Source: Bacteroidales bacterium UBA1733
Lineage (GTDB): Bacteria > Bacteroidota > Bacteroidia > Bacteroidales > UBA3663
Direction: 5' to 3'
Length of the DNA stretch: 21,642 bases
NCBI GenBank assembly: GCA_002315795.1
Contig: DCIF01000028.1
Coordinates: 17,099-38,740 of the forward strand
This document shows positions 1 to 8,309 of the stretch, in pieces (position 1 is the stretch's first letter; every line of letters starts with the position of its first letter). The notes beneath the pieces were generated by a model, which did no database searches, was not told where the DNA came from, and saw only the letters and a list, made by a program, of their open reading frames with translations. The position numbers and the translations under genes were made by a program.

Positions 1-1127
1 CTCTCCATCGTTTTGGTTCGGCTCTTTGCCACCAACTGTACCGCGCCAGCCTTATTAAAGACCGGCATCTGAACTCCTTGCATCAACGCCAGACTTTCAC
101 TATGCCTTGCCATGTGGAAAATACCCTGATACTTATCAGAAATACCTTCCAGTCGCATGGCTTGCCACGCAGATTCGTCAATCACGTCCAGTTCCCATCC
201 GTAACGCATCAACTGTGCCATAGTCTCTTGCCAGACAGCAGCATCTTTAGCCTCACAGTTAGGAGAGTAGATACGATCACGTGATATAGCCAACAATCTG
301 CCTCCAGCACTTCCCAACCAGGCCTCAGCCTTTTCAATATCCGAAACATGATCTATATCCATAATCTTCGGAAAGACATAAGCCCTCAGTTTCAATCCTG
401 CGGCTATCAACGCACGCTGATAATTACGCAGTCTACTCTGTCCCTTAGACAAACAATCTCTCAAAACGGGGAATGCCGTTCTTGTATCAAGGCAATAAAT
501 ACCACCGCTAACCATCCCATTTTCGGCGGCATCCATCTGGTCAATGCTGTCAAAAAAACCTGTCACAACAAGTTCTTCCGAATGAGCGCCATGCGCGCAC
601 GAAGATTTTTGGGGACTTATACCCACCCAAAGTGGCTTCTCGTCATCGACAAAAGACGTTACGGCAAACAAACCATCTCCTTCAGTTTCATCTAATGAAG
701 CGAACGATCTGACAAAAGCGGAAAATTCTGATTCCTGGAAGATAGTATCGACTGTCGTCAGACAGAACCGACCTTCGGGGATGACTTCCTCCAAAGCCGC
801 CAGACTGTGCATCGAACTGGCAGTGGTTCTGACGATGACATTCAAACTACATCGATAAGGAACTCCCGTCTCATCCGTAGCATTCAAAAGATCGCTTTGA
901 CTCAGGTTTCTCAAGAATTCCTGCACCTCAGACATCTGCTCATTACATATCACTGAGATATTTCTGGCACCATTTCGCATAAAGATACCAATCAGGCGCT
1001 CTATCATGGGCATTCCCTGAATGCTGACCAGAGGCTTAGGGGCTGCTATTCCCTCTTCTTTGAGCCTTGACCCCTCTCCTGCCGCAATCAATGCGTAATG
1101 CATAGGAGGGAAATATTGCTTTGTCAT
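1..1127 (-). CDS. Nucleotidyltransferase (NTP transferase) with a second, ATP-grasp-like half; 3' end outside window
   Basis: The minus strand is open without a stop from an ATG at 1127 to the left edge (375 codons), so this is the N-terminal part of a longer protein. Residues 11-45 carry the sugar-nucleotidyltransferase signature: AAGEGSRL (15-22) and a PKPL Lys (residue 31). Asp127 (TTVDTIF) and MDIDH (256-260) match the usual metal-binding aspartates. This family transfers an NMP from an NTP onto a phosphorylated sugar or similar group; the substrate cannot be read here. From about residue 278 the character changes: SRDRIYSPNCEAKD, then MPVFNKAGAVQLVAKSRTKT, which resembles the pre-ATP-grasp part of ATP-grasp ligases ('iN...ai...K..T'). 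That second domain is my inference. Met9, at 1103, is an alternative start. The gene is divergent from the Hc1-like gene. Confidence 0.8.
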   Translation of the reverse strand, partial: MTKQYFPPMHYALIAAGEGSRLKEEGIAAPKPLVSIQGMPMIERLIGIFMRNGARNISVICNEQMSEVQEFLRNLSQSDLLNATDETGVPYRCSLNVIVRTTASSMHSLAALEEVIPEGRFCLTTVDTIFQESEFSAFVRSFASLDETEGDGLFAVTSFVDDEKPLWVGISPQKSSCAHGAHSEELVVTGFFDSIDQMDAAENGMVSGGIYCLDTRTAFPVLRDCLSKGQSRLRNYQRALIAAGLKLRAYVFPKIMDIDHVSDIEKAEAWLGSAGGRLLAISRDRIYSPNCEAKDAAVWQETMAQLMRYGWELDVIDESAWQAMRLEGISDKYQGIFHMARHSESLALMQGVQMPVFNKAGAVQLVAKSRTKTME

Positions 1128-1183
1128 CCTCGATATCTTTGGCAATTAAGCATTTGAGTTCTCGCGATGCTATAATTCTGCTG

Positions 1184-1191
1184 CAAAGGTA
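1184..1191 (-). promoter_or_regulatory. Candidate -7 box for the nucleotidyltransferase
   Basis: On the minus strand the sequence reads TACCTTTG, a match to the Bacteroidota -7 consensus TAnnTTTG. It lies about 57 nt before the ATG. I see no clear TTTG at the expected -33 position, so the call is tentative. Confidence 0.4.
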
Positions 1192-1293
1192 GGCTTTTTT
1201 TTGCAAAAATGTTCCGTTTTTACCTTAAAAAGTATAAAAAAATCCTAATTCGTTAAAAAAAACACAAATTAATTATTTTTTTTGGTTATTTAA

Positions 1294-1325
1294 TGTGGAT
1301 ATCCGGATTATTATTTTTACATTTG
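1294..1325 (+). promoter_or_regulatory. Candidate promoter for the Hc1-like gene
   Basis: The -7 element TACATTTG (1318-1325) matches TAnnTTTG. A degenerate -33 element, TGTG, lies 20 nt upstream (1294-1297). Transcription would start near 1330-1333, giving a leader of about 58 nt before the ATG at 1390. Confidence 0.5.
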
Positions 1326-1389
1326 CAACGTCGAAAGTACTTTAGGTGTACCAATGGCATGATATTCATGAACCTAAAATATTACATTT

Positions 1390-1566
1390 ATGGAAGAATT
1401 GGTTAAGAAAATCAACGAAATTTCAGCAGCTTTCAATGCTGACGCAACCGCACAGGCAGTAAAGGGTAATAAGGCTGCAGGTCTTCGTGCTCGCAAAGAA
1501 GCGCTCGAAATCATTGGTCTCCTCAAGGAGTTCCGCAAGCAGTCAATGGAGAAGGCAAAGGCCTGA
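1390..1566 (+). CDS. Histone H1-like Hc1-family small nucleoid protein, 58 aa
   Basis: This small gene encodes 58 residues, starts MEELVKKINEISAAF and ends KQSMEKAKA. The protein is rich in Lys, Arg, Ala and Glu and looks entirely alpha-helical; NKAAGLRARKEALEI (27-41) is the most basic segment. Length and pattern fit the short Hc1-like (histone H1-like) proteins annotated across Bacteroidales, which are presumed nucleoid-associated DNA-binding proteins. Family membership is from memory of the sequence pattern; the function in this organism is inferred. A consensus -7 promoter element lies 65 nt upstream, so it can be transcribed independently. The downstream gene begins 75 nt later with no convincing terminator between, so read-through into lnb is possible. 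Confidence 0.8.
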   Translation: MEELVKKINEISAAFNADATAQAVKGNKAAGLRARKEALEIIGLLKEFRKQSMEKAKA

Positions 1567-1641
1567 TCTTTTCGCTTATTAAAACAGAATCCATTGATGC
1601 ATCCATGCGCCCCTGCACGTGGATGTGTCATTGTGTGGTCT

Positions 1642-2895
1642 ATGAAGCAATATTTAAGTAAAAATATTTTCTGGTTGATAGCGCTCTTCGCGCTACTAAT
1701 TTTTTCGCCCGCGCGTGCGCAGCTCGCGTTTAGTGACTCCGTGCGCATCAGCCTGCTCACATGTAGCCAAGGGCCAGATGTTTACGAGCATTTCGGCCAC
1801 ACTGGCATCCGGATAGAAGACCTGAAGGAGAAAGATCTGGACATCACGTTCCATTATGGTGTTTTTTCTTTCAACACACCCCATTTCGTCTATCGGTTTG
1901 TCAAAGGCGAAACCGATTATCAACTTGGAGCGGTCTATACCAGCGACTTCGTCAATGAATATCGCCGTCGTGGATTAGGGATGATCCAGCAGTCGCTCCG
2001 ATTGGATTCTGTGCAGTCGCAGGAGATGATTCAGCGTTTGCTCATCAACTACCGTCCCGAGAACCGCACTTATCGTTACAGCTATTTCTTCGACAACTGT
2101 TCGACGCGTCCTTATTGCCTGCTTCAAGTCGTAACAGACAACAGCGTCAAGTACGATTCAACCTGGACGAATGCCATCACCCTGCGCCAGATGGTACAAG
2201 GATGCACAGGAACCGGCAACTGGTTAGATTTCGGCATTGCACTTGCTGTAGCCGGACGTGCTGACATTCCCACGGTTTACAAGGAACAGCTTTTCCTTCC
2301 TGACTATCTTTCAGAAGCTGTCAGCCATGCCGAGATCCCCGCTAAACTTGGCACACAGACATGGTACCAGCCCCTGGTCATCAAACAGGACACTCTTCTG
2401 ACCATGCGGCCAGAGATTGAAGCCAAGATTGCTGCACCTGATAAGATAACACCGACAACGGTCTTTGCGCTGGTTCTGCTGTTTGCTATGTTCATCAGCT
2501 GGAGGCAGTTCCTTGCCCTCAAAGACAATTCCAAGGTCAATCGCAAAGTCATTCAGACCACTGCAAATACGTTTGACACCCTGTTTTTCCTACTCCTGGG
2601 TGTTACGGGTATTATCGTCTGGTTTCTGAACTTTCTGTCAGAGCATCCGGCAGTTGATCATAACCTCAACTGCTTCTGGCTTTTACCTACACATGTCATT
2701 ATGGCAATACTGCTCTGGGTAAAATCCCATAAAAAAATCTGTCAGATCTATTTTGGCATCACTTTTGCACTCGCTATCGTATATATCATTCTGGACTGGA
2801 TCAACGGGCAATACTGTCCTGCTCCTTTCCTCCTCCTTTTAGCTACCCTATTGCTTCGCTGTTATAGCATCTGCACCTCTTCAATCAAAACATGA
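1642..2895 (+). CDS. lnb: Lnb: Bacteroidota lipoprotein N-acyltransferase (former DUF4105)
   Basis: The protein has 417 residues. An N-terminal signal or anchor segment (about 1-27, ending PARAQ) is followed by a periplasmic domain with the hallmarks of the old DUF4105 family: an early Cys (41), FGHTGIRI (51-58) and FFDNCSTRPY (149-158). His53 and Cys153 are candidate catalytic residues by conservation. The C-terminal third holds about five hydrophobic helices (roughly 274-290, 313-333, 347-362, 370-389, 394-410). In Bacteroides this family was shown to add the third acyl chain to the N-terminal cysteine of lipoproteins, replacing Lnt; assignment here is by family resemblance. I start at 1642 (MKQYLSKN), not the in-frame ATG at 1594, because 1642 gives a clean signal sequence. 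The stop codon overlaps the next start (ATGA), suggesting translational coupling. Confidence 0.82.
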   Translation: MKQYLSKNIFWLIALFALLIFSPARAQLAFSDSVRISLLTCSQGPDVYEHFGHTGIRIEDLKEKDLDITFHYGVFSFNTPHFVYRFVKGETDYQLGAVYTSDFVNEYRRRGLGMIQQSLRLDSVQSQEMIQRLLINYRPENRTYRYSYFFDNCSTRPYCLLQVVTDNSVKYDSTWTNAITLRQMVQGCTGTGNWLDFGIALAVAGRADIPTVYKEQLFLPDYLSEAVSHAEIPAKLGTQTWYQPLVIKQDTLLTMRPEIEAKIAAPDKITPTTVFALVLLFAMFISWRQFLALKDNSKVNRKVIQTTANTFDTLFFLLLGVTGIIVWFLNFLSEHPAVDHNLNCFWLLPTHVIMAILLWVKSHKKICQIYFGITFALAIVYIILDWINGQYCPAPFLLLLATLLLRCYSICTSSIKT

Positions 2896-4517
2896 ATCAT
2901 CGTCACGACATAGCTACCCTCACCACATCACTGGTGTTGCTGACAATGCTCTGTGCATTGCCAGCCAATGCTACGCCACCAGACAACCGTGCAGAAGCAA
3001 AGAATTTCGTAGCGCCTCGCCTCATCATTGGCATCACCATCGACCAGCTGCGAAGTGATTATCTCTATGCTCTGCAGAACAGATTTACCCAAGGCGGATT
3101 CCGCCGGCTGATGCAGGAGGGTGTGGTTTATGACCAAGTCTCCTTTGAGCTCGATAATCCGGATGCTACAGCGGCTATGGCTACATTGGCTACTGGTTGC
3201 TATCCTTACCAGCATGGCATTCCTTCTCAGCTGGTCTTCGATCCTAAGACACTACAACGACATTCTGTCTTCCAGGATCGCGACTATATGGGCACTGAGA
3301 CCGCTGGCAACTGGTCTCCACGCGCCCTCTTAAGCAGCACACTTGGCGATGAACTCAAGCAGGCTTCACAGCTTCGCAGCAAGGTCTTCAGCATCGCTCC
3401 TGATCCGGAGCAAGCACTCATCGGTGCCGGTCATGCAGCAAACAGTGCGGTATGGTTTGACGAGAAGACTGGGCACTGGGCCTCTACCTCCTATTATCAC
3501 GAGTTTCCCGTCAGCGCTAACCGGCAGAATCTCATGCCGAAAGAGGTACTGTTCTGCAATCTCAACACTTTTATCTGGAATGCTCCGGCAAATAGTCTCG
3601 GCGCAGATATCATTGCTCCTTACCAGACCATTTCTCCGGCTTTCAGTCATAAGTTTACCGAGAGGGGCTATGTCAATTACGCTTGGGCGAAGACCTCTCC
3701 TGTAATCAATGACGCCATCTCGCAGATGGCTCAACAATACATTCAGAACTCCCGCATGGGCCTTGCTGGTTCTACCGATATGCTTCAGCTTACTTTCTAT
3801 GCTGGCACTTACCAGCATGAGAAACTTGAGACATATCCCGTAGAACTTCAGGACATTTATCTTCAGTTAGATCGCACTCTCGAAGGGTTGCTGCAATATA
3901 TTGACAGAACCATAGGACTGAAAAACACGTTTATCTACCTTGTAGGCACAGGCGAGACAAACGCGAACGCGAATGATGTCCCAGGGCTCAATCCCGGCGA
4001 GTTCAACGCCAACCGTTGCACAGCACTGCTGAATTCTCACCTGATTTCTCTTTATGGTCAGGGCCAATGGGTCGATGGGTTCAATGACGGACAAATTTTC
4101 CTCAATCACAAGACCATAGAGCAGCGAGGACTGCAGCTTGATGATGTGGCACGCAAATCTGCAGAACTGGTCTCGCTTTTCAGCGGTATAGAGGAAGTCT
4201 ATACACAGCAACAACTCCTGCATCAGGATTATAGCCAGCGTATCTCGCGCATCCGCAACGGATACGACAAGCGTACTGGTGGAGACCTCGTGCTCATCCT
4301 GCAACCTGGTTGGAAACTCCGTTTAAGCGATCGCAGCCAGCCACAGTCGCAGGCCCGACATGATATCTATCCAGGGCCAGCCATTCTGTTTGCGCCTGCA
4401 TTATTTACCTCTGAGCGTATTACAACCCCTGTCGACGCTACAGCCATTGCACCGACAGTAGCCAAGGCTATCCGGATCAGAGCTCCAAGTGCATGTCGCA
4501 CGTTGCCAATCAGATAA
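2892..4517 (+). CDS. PafA-like alkaline-phosphatase-superfamily protein, probable pseudoenzyme
   Basis: The protein has 541 residues. A signal peptide (about 1-27, ending ANA) precedes a type I phosphodiesterase / PafA-like fold: ITIDQLRSDYL (48-58) with the first metal Asp (51), GGFRRLMQEG (68-77), and ATLATGCYPYQHGI (97-110). Against the PafA pattern from memory, the catalytic positions are altered. The T-x-P-G-H nucleophile block reads DATAAMAT (91-98). The D-xxx-H ligand pair reads YAGTYQHEK (303-311). The usual S/A-D-H-G block reads VGTGET (351-356). So most metal ligands and possibly the nucleophile appear lost, although the surrounding helix (D321-xx-Y-xx-LD327) and the C-terminal portion are intact. 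It overlaps lnb by 4 nt and lies 34 nt before secA, suggesting an envelope or lipoprotein-related role, perhaps structural or binding rather than hydrolytic. Confidence 0.75.
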   Translation: MNHRHDIATLTTSLVLLTMLCALPANATPPDNRAEAKNFVAPRLIIGITIDQLRSDYLYALQNRFTQGGFRRLMQEGVVYDQVSFELDNPDATAAMATLATGCYPYQHGIPSQLVFDPKTLQRHSVFQDRDYMGTETAGNWSPRALLSSTLGDELKQASQLRSKVFSIAPDPEQALIGAGHAANSAVWFDEKTGHWASTSYYHEFPVSANRQNLMPKEVLFCNLNTFIWNAPANSLGADIIAPYQTISPAFSHKFTERGYVNYAWAKTSPVINDAISQMAQQYIQNSRMGLAGSTDMLQLTFYAGTYQHEKLETYPVELQDIYLQLDRTLEGLLQYIDRTIGLKNTFIYLVGTGETNANANDVPGLNPGEFNANRCTALLNSHLISLYGQGQWVDGFNDGQIFLNHKTIEQRGLQLDDVARKSAELVSLFSGIEEVYTQQQLLHQDYSQRISRIRNGYDKRTGGDLVLILQPGWKLRLSDRSQPQSQARHDIYPGPAILFAPALFTSERITTPVDATAIAPTVAKAIRIRAPSACRTLPIR

Positions 4518-4551
4518 TCAGACAAAACAAAAATAATAAAACAAAAAATAT

Positions 4552-7500
4552 ATGGGATTTAACGATTTATTAAAAAAATTCTTCGGAGACAAGTCCAGCC
4601 GAGACATGAAGCTCATCCAGCCATGGGTTGAGAAGGTCAAGGCCGCTTATCCTGCCGTAGAAAAACTTACCAACGATGAGTTGCGCGCCCGCACACAAGC
4701 CATCATGCAGGACCTGCAAGATGCTGTGCAGGCTGACCGTAACAAGATTGAGGAATTAAAGTCAACGGTCGAAGACCTCGAAGTAGAGAAGCGCGAGAAA
4801 GTATGGGCCGAGGTTGATGAACTCAAGAAGAAGATTCTGGATACCTTTGAGGAGAAACTTACAGCATACCTTCCTGAGGTTTATGCCATTGTCAAGAATA
4901 CCGGCTATCGTTTTGCCAACAACGAAGTAGTAGAGGTTACCGCCACTCAGATGGACCGTGACCTGGCTGCCACCCGCGACTTTGTAACCATTGAGGGCGA
5001 CAAAGCACTCTATAAGACCACCTGGAATGCCGGTGGCAATGAGATTAAATGGGATATGGTGCACTACGATGTCCAGCTCTTCGGTGGTACTGTTCTCCAT
5101 CAGGGCAAAATTGCCGAGATGGCTACAGGTGAAGGTAAGACCCTTGTGGCTACCCTCCCTGTCTTCCTCAACGCACTGACACACAATGGTGTTCACGTCG
5201 TAACCGTCAACGATTATCTTGCTAAGCGTGACTGCGACTGGATGGGACCTCTCTATATGTTCCACGGTCTGACCGTTGACTGTATTGATCGATATCAGCC
5301 AAACAGCGATGATCGTCGTAAGGCATACAACTGTGACATCACCTTTGGTACCAACAATGAGTTCGGCTTTGACTATCTGCGTGACAACATGGCCACTCAT
5401 CCTGAGGACCTCGTACAGCGTGAGCACAACTACGCTATCGTCGATGAGGTGGACTCTGTATTGATTGATGATGCTCGTACTCCTCTTATTATCAGTGGCC
5501 CTGTGCCACGTACTACCGAATATAGCGACGAAGAGCTTTACCAGGAGTTCCGTGACCGCGTGGAGAACGTAGTACGTCAGCAGAAGACGCTCGCTAACCA
5601 GCTGCTCAACGAAGCTAAGAAGAAAGTCAACAATGAGGACAAGAAGATCAAGGACGAAGGCGCAACCCAGCTTTACCGTGCATATCGCGCCTGGCCAAAG
5701 AACTCTGCACTCATCAAATTCCTCTCTGAGCCAGGTGTCAAGCAGGAAATGCTTCGCGCTGAAGCTTACTTCCTTCAGGACAACCAGAAGGAGATGCCAG
5801 TGGCACTTGAACCACTCTTCTTTGCTATCGAGGAGAAGAACAAGCAGGTCGATCTGACCGACAAGGGCATTGAGGCACTCACAGGTGCTTCTGAAGACCC
5901 TAAGTTCTTCGTGCTTCCTGATGTAGGTTCAGAGATTGCCGAGATCGAGAAGATGGAAGGTCTCACCAACGAGGAGCGTCTTGAGAAGAAAGACAAGCTC
6001 ATGACCGAATATACCACTAAGGCTGAGCGCGTGCACGCTGTCAACCAGTTGCTTAAGGCATATACCATGTTCGACAAGGATGTTGACTATGTCATCTCTG
6101 AAGACGGCAAAGTCAAGATCGTCGATGAGCAGACCGGCCGTATCATGGAGGGTCGCCGCTGGAGCGATGGTCTGCATCAGGCCGTCGAGGCTAAGGAGCA
6201 TGTGAAGATCGAGGCAACCACACAGACCTTCGCTACTATCACCCTACAGAACTACTTCCGTATGTACCATAAGCTCTCAGGCATGACCGGTACAGCAGAG
6301 ACCGAGGCCGGTGAATTCTGGGACATCTATAAGCTCGACGTGGTTTCAATTCCTACTAACCGTCCGATCGCTCGTAAGGACTTGAACGACCGTGTCTATA
6401 AGACCAAGCGTGCTAAGTATAAGGCAGTCATTGCACAGGTCGAGGAATATGTCAAGGCTGGTCGTCCAGTACTCGTCGGCACTACTTCGGTCGAGATTTC
6501 AGAGACCCTCTCTAAGGCTTTGCAGCTCCGCGGCATCAAGCACAATGTGCTCAATGCTAAACTGCACCAGCGTGAGGCCGACATCGTTGCACAGGCAGGT
6601 CAGTCATCGATCGTAACCATCGCCACCAACATGGCTGGCCGTGGTACCGATATCAAACTCTCTCCAGAGGTGAAGGCTGCTGGTGGCCTGGCCATCATCG
6701 GTACTGAGCGCCATGAGAGCCGTCGTGTGGATCGCCAGCTCCGTGGCCGTTCTGGTCGTCAGGGTGACGTCGGTTCTTCTGTCTTCTTCGTTTCTCTTGA
6801 AGATAACCTCATGCGTATTTTCGGTTCAGACCGTATCGCTAAGGTCATGGACAGCAAGATGTTCGGCATGGCCGAAGATGACGTCATTGAGCATCCATGG
6901 CTTAACAAGAGTATCGAGACCGCACAGAAGAAAGTCGAGGAGAACAACTTCGGCATCCGTAAGCGCCTTCTCGAGTACGATGATGTACTCAACAAGCAGC
7001 GCGAGGTAGTCTATACCCAGCGTCGTCACGCCCTGATGGGAGAGCGTATCGGCATTGACTTTATGAATATGGCATACGGTGTAGCCAATACTCTGGCACA
7101 GGAGTTGGCCGACAGCAACGACTTCGAGAGCTTCCAGCTTGAGACCTTCCGCAACTTTGGCATTGAGTCTCCATTTGCAGAGGGAGACGTTAAGAAGCTA
7201 AAGGCAGATGAGATGGCCGATAAGCTTTATGCTGCTGGTATGGAGAGCTTCAACCGCCACAACGAGAAGCTTTGTGAGATTGTAACACCACGCATCCAGG
7301 AAATCTGGGAGAAGGTACAGACCGAAGGTGGCACGATCCGCAACATCATTATCCCTTTCAGCGATGGCAAACGTATCTACCAGATTCCTTGCAACCTGCA
7401 GGAAGCTGCAGAGAGCAATGGCAAGAGCATCATGAAGACCTTCATGAAATCTGTTATGCTCAACATTCTTGACGATGCATGGCGTGTCAATCTGCGTGAC

Positions 7501-7956
7501 CTTGATGACCTCAAGCAGAACACACAGAATGCACAGTATGAGCAGAAGGATCCTCTCCTGATCTATAAGCTCGAGTCTTACCATATCTTCGAGCGCATGG
7601 TAAACAAGATGAACAGTAAGACCGTCAGCGCCCTGATGCGTTCGCAGCTCTACATCCCTGAACCTACACCAGAGCAGATTGCTGCGGCTCAGGCAGCGCA
7701 GGCTGCACAAGCCGCTCAACAGCAGGCTGCAGCCGCAGCAGCTGCACGTGCAACCTCAGCTCCACAAGCCTTCAAAGAGGCAGCTCCAGAAAAGCGTCAG
7801 GACTTCAGCAAGATGCAGGCTATCCATGCCGGCATGAACGGTGAGAATCAGGTACAGCGCAAGCCTTTGGCCTCTGCTCCACACGTAGGCCGTAACGACC
7901 CATGTCCTTGTGGAAGTGGCTTGAAATACAAGAATTGCCACGGCAAAGGCATTTAA
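4552..7956 (+). CDS. secA: SecA preprotein translocase ATPase
   Basis: SecA is the cytoplasmic motor that drives unfolded preproteins through SecYEG. At 1134 residues it is longer than the roughly 900 of E. coli, as in other Bacteroidota. The Walker A motif MATGEGKT is at 190-197 and the DEVD Walker B at 298-301, followed by [23 protein letters not shown] and [12 protein letters not shown] mark the second nucleotide-binding domain. An extra charged segment (about 330-470) sits inside the first ATPase region. Near the C-terminus an Ala/Gln-rich linker (about 1042-1065) precedes the zinc-binding tail, with Cys1118, Cys1120, Cys1129 and His1130 (CPCGSG...NCH). The start [12 protein letters not shown] is typical. 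The gene lies 34 nt after the phosphatase-like gene, and a hairpin cluster follows its stop. Confidence 0.98.
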   Translation: MGFNDLLKKFFGDKSSRDMKLIQPWVEKVKAAYPAVEKLTNDELRARTQAIMQDLQDAVQADRNKIEELKSTVEDLEVEKREKVWAEVDELKKKILDTFEEKLTAYLPEVYAIVKNTGYRFANNEVVEVTATQMDRDLAATRDFVTIEGDKALYKTTWNAGGNEIKWDMVHYDVQLFGGTVLHQGKIAEMATGEGKTLVATLPVFLNALTHNGVHVVTVNDYLAKRDCDWMGPLYMFHGLTVDCIDRYQPNSDDRRKAYNCDITFGTNNEFGFDYLRDNMATHPEDLVQREHNYAIVDEVDSVLIDDARTPLIISGPVPRTTEYSDEELYQEFRDRVENVVRQQKTLANQLLNEAKKKVNNEDKKIKDEGATQLYRAYRAWPKNSALIKFLSEPGVKQEMLRAEAYFLQDNQKEMPVALEPLFFAIEEKNKQVDLTDKGIEALTGASEDPKFFVLPDVGSEIAEIEKMEGLTNEERLEKKDKLMTEYTTKAERVHAVNQLLKAYTMFDKDVDYVISEDGKVKIVDEQTGRIMEGRRWSDGLHQAVEAKEHVKIEATTQTFATITLQNYFRMYHKLSGMTGTAETEAGEFWDIYKLDVVSIPTNRPIARKDLNDRVYKTKRAKYKAVIAQVEEYVKAGRPVLVGTTSVEISETLSKALQLRGIKHNVLNAKLHQREADIVAQAGQSSIVTIATNMAGRGTDIKLSPEVKAAGGLAIIGTERHESRRVDRQLRGRSGRQGDVGSSVFFVSLEDNLMRIFGSDRIAKVMDSKMFGMAEDDVIEHPWLNKSIETAQKKVEENNFGIRKRLLEYDDVLNKQREVVYTQRRHALMGERIGIDFMNMAYGVANTLAQELADSNDFESFQLETFRNFGIESPFAEGDVKKLKADEMADKLYAAGMESFNRHNEKLCEIVTPRIQEIWEKVQTEGGTIRNIIIPFSDGKRIYQIPCNLQEAAESNGKSIMKTFMKSVMLNILDDAWRVNLRDLDDLKQNTQNAQYEQKDPLLIYKLESYHIFERMVNKMNSKTVSALMRSQLYIPEPTPEQIAAAQAAQAAQAAQQQAAAAAAARATSAPQAFKEAAPEKRQDFSKMQAIHAGMNGENQVQRKPLASAPHVGRNDPCPCGSGLKYKNCHGKGI

Positions 7957-7990
7957 TGCCGTTTCTTTTTGCGCAAATTCAGTTGCGCAA
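7948..7990 (+). terminator. Two small hairpins at the end of secA
   Basis: GGCATTTAATGCC (7948-7960) forms a 5-bp hairpin that contains the secA stop codon and is followed by GTTTCTTTTT, so it can act as a weak terminator. Next, TTGCGCAA is repeated at 7969-7976 and 7983-7990; each copy is palindromic and the two can also pair with each other. The function of the second element is uncertain. Confidence 0.5.
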
Positions 7991-8005
7991 TCTATATCAT
8001 AAAAA

Positions 8006-8050
8006 AAATTTAGGGCTGAAAACAAAAAGTTTTGGCCCTAAATTTGTTTT
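8006..8050 (+). terminator. Strong rho-independent terminator after secA
   Basis: The arms AAATTTAGGGC (8006-8016) and GCCCTAAATTT (8035-8045) are perfectly complementary over 11 bp. An inner AAAAC/GTTTT pairing (8019-8023 with 8029-8033) extends the stem. A T-rich stretch (GTTTTT) follows. The 3' arm overlaps the TTTG of the next promoter, so termination and initiation signals are interleaved. Confidence 0.8.
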
Positions 8051-8074
8051 TAAATAGAATTTAAATTATCTTTG
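8043..8074 (+). promoter_or_regulatory. Consensus Bacteroidota promoter for the structured RNA
   Basis: TTTG (8043-8046), a 20-nt spacer, then TATCTTTG (8067-8074) match the -33/-7 consensus TTTG...TAnnTTTG exactly. The predicted start lies near 8079-8081, which is where the self-complementary RNA begins. Confidence 0.8.
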
Positions 8075-8078
8075 CAAC

Positions 8079-8284
8079 GGGAAAACCGGATTTATGTAGA
8101 GCGGGAAACTCAACGATTACATTTTACCGGAGTCAAGCGTATGCCAAAGGCGCGCTGCACGCCATAACGACGCCACGAACACTGGTACCACCGGGATGGA
8201 TCGGAGCAGATTACGGAGGCGGACCGCAGCTCCAAAGCTATATTACTGGAGTTTCATCACGTCCAGATGCCGGTTTTCCTTTTT
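8079..8284 (+). ncRNA. Structured non-coding RNA candidate, about 200 nt, 6S-like in shape
   Basis: No gene covers this stretch. GGAAAACCGG (8080-8089) is a perfect reverse complement of CCGGTTTTCC (8270-8279), which is followed by TTTTTG, so the closing stem doubles as an intrinsic terminator. Inside it, GAAACTC (8105-8111) pairs with GAGTTTC (8249-8255), and local hairpins are possible, such as CTCCA...TGGAG (8230-8251). The result is a long rod: closed ends, an internal bulge of about 13-15 nt per side, then an apical region. With a consensus promoter directly upstream, this is an independent transcript. The length and rod shape resemble 6S RNA, but I cannot verify the conserved bubble, so that identity is a guess. 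It is not SRP RNA (no GGAA tetraloop domain). Confidence 0.6.
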
Positions 8285-8309
8285 GTTTTCCAACATTAGG
8301 ATCGACACC

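Noticed and set aside
348..695. Plus-strand open frames at 78-284 and 348-695
   Set aside because: They are antisense to the nucleotidyltransferase frame, which carries clear family motifs through the same DNA.
1594..1641. Upstream ATG of the lnb frame
   Set aside because: It would add 16 residues in front of a normal signal sequence; MKQYLSKN at 1642 is a better start.
1567..1641. Hairpin CATCCA...TGGATG as terminator after the Hc1-like gene
   Set aside because: Only six base pairs, no T tract, and the pairing could be chance.
4762..5427. 221-codon open frame on the minus strand within secA
   Set aside because: It is antisense to strongly conserved SecA motifs, has no recognisable domain and reflects the codon bias of secA.
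7198..7719. 173-codon minus-strand open frame within secA
   Set aside because: Antisense shadow with no promoter, no domain and no neighbour on that strand.
8160..8230. SRP (4.5S) RNA core, because of an AGCAG word near 8206
   Set aside because: The flanking GGAA tetraloop stem and the pairing partner of the SRP core are absent.
8196..8309. N-terminal extension of the YraN-family gene from ATG 8196
   Set aside because: It lies inside the structured RNA and past its U-tract terminator; the family's conserved N-terminus begins right after ATG 8310.
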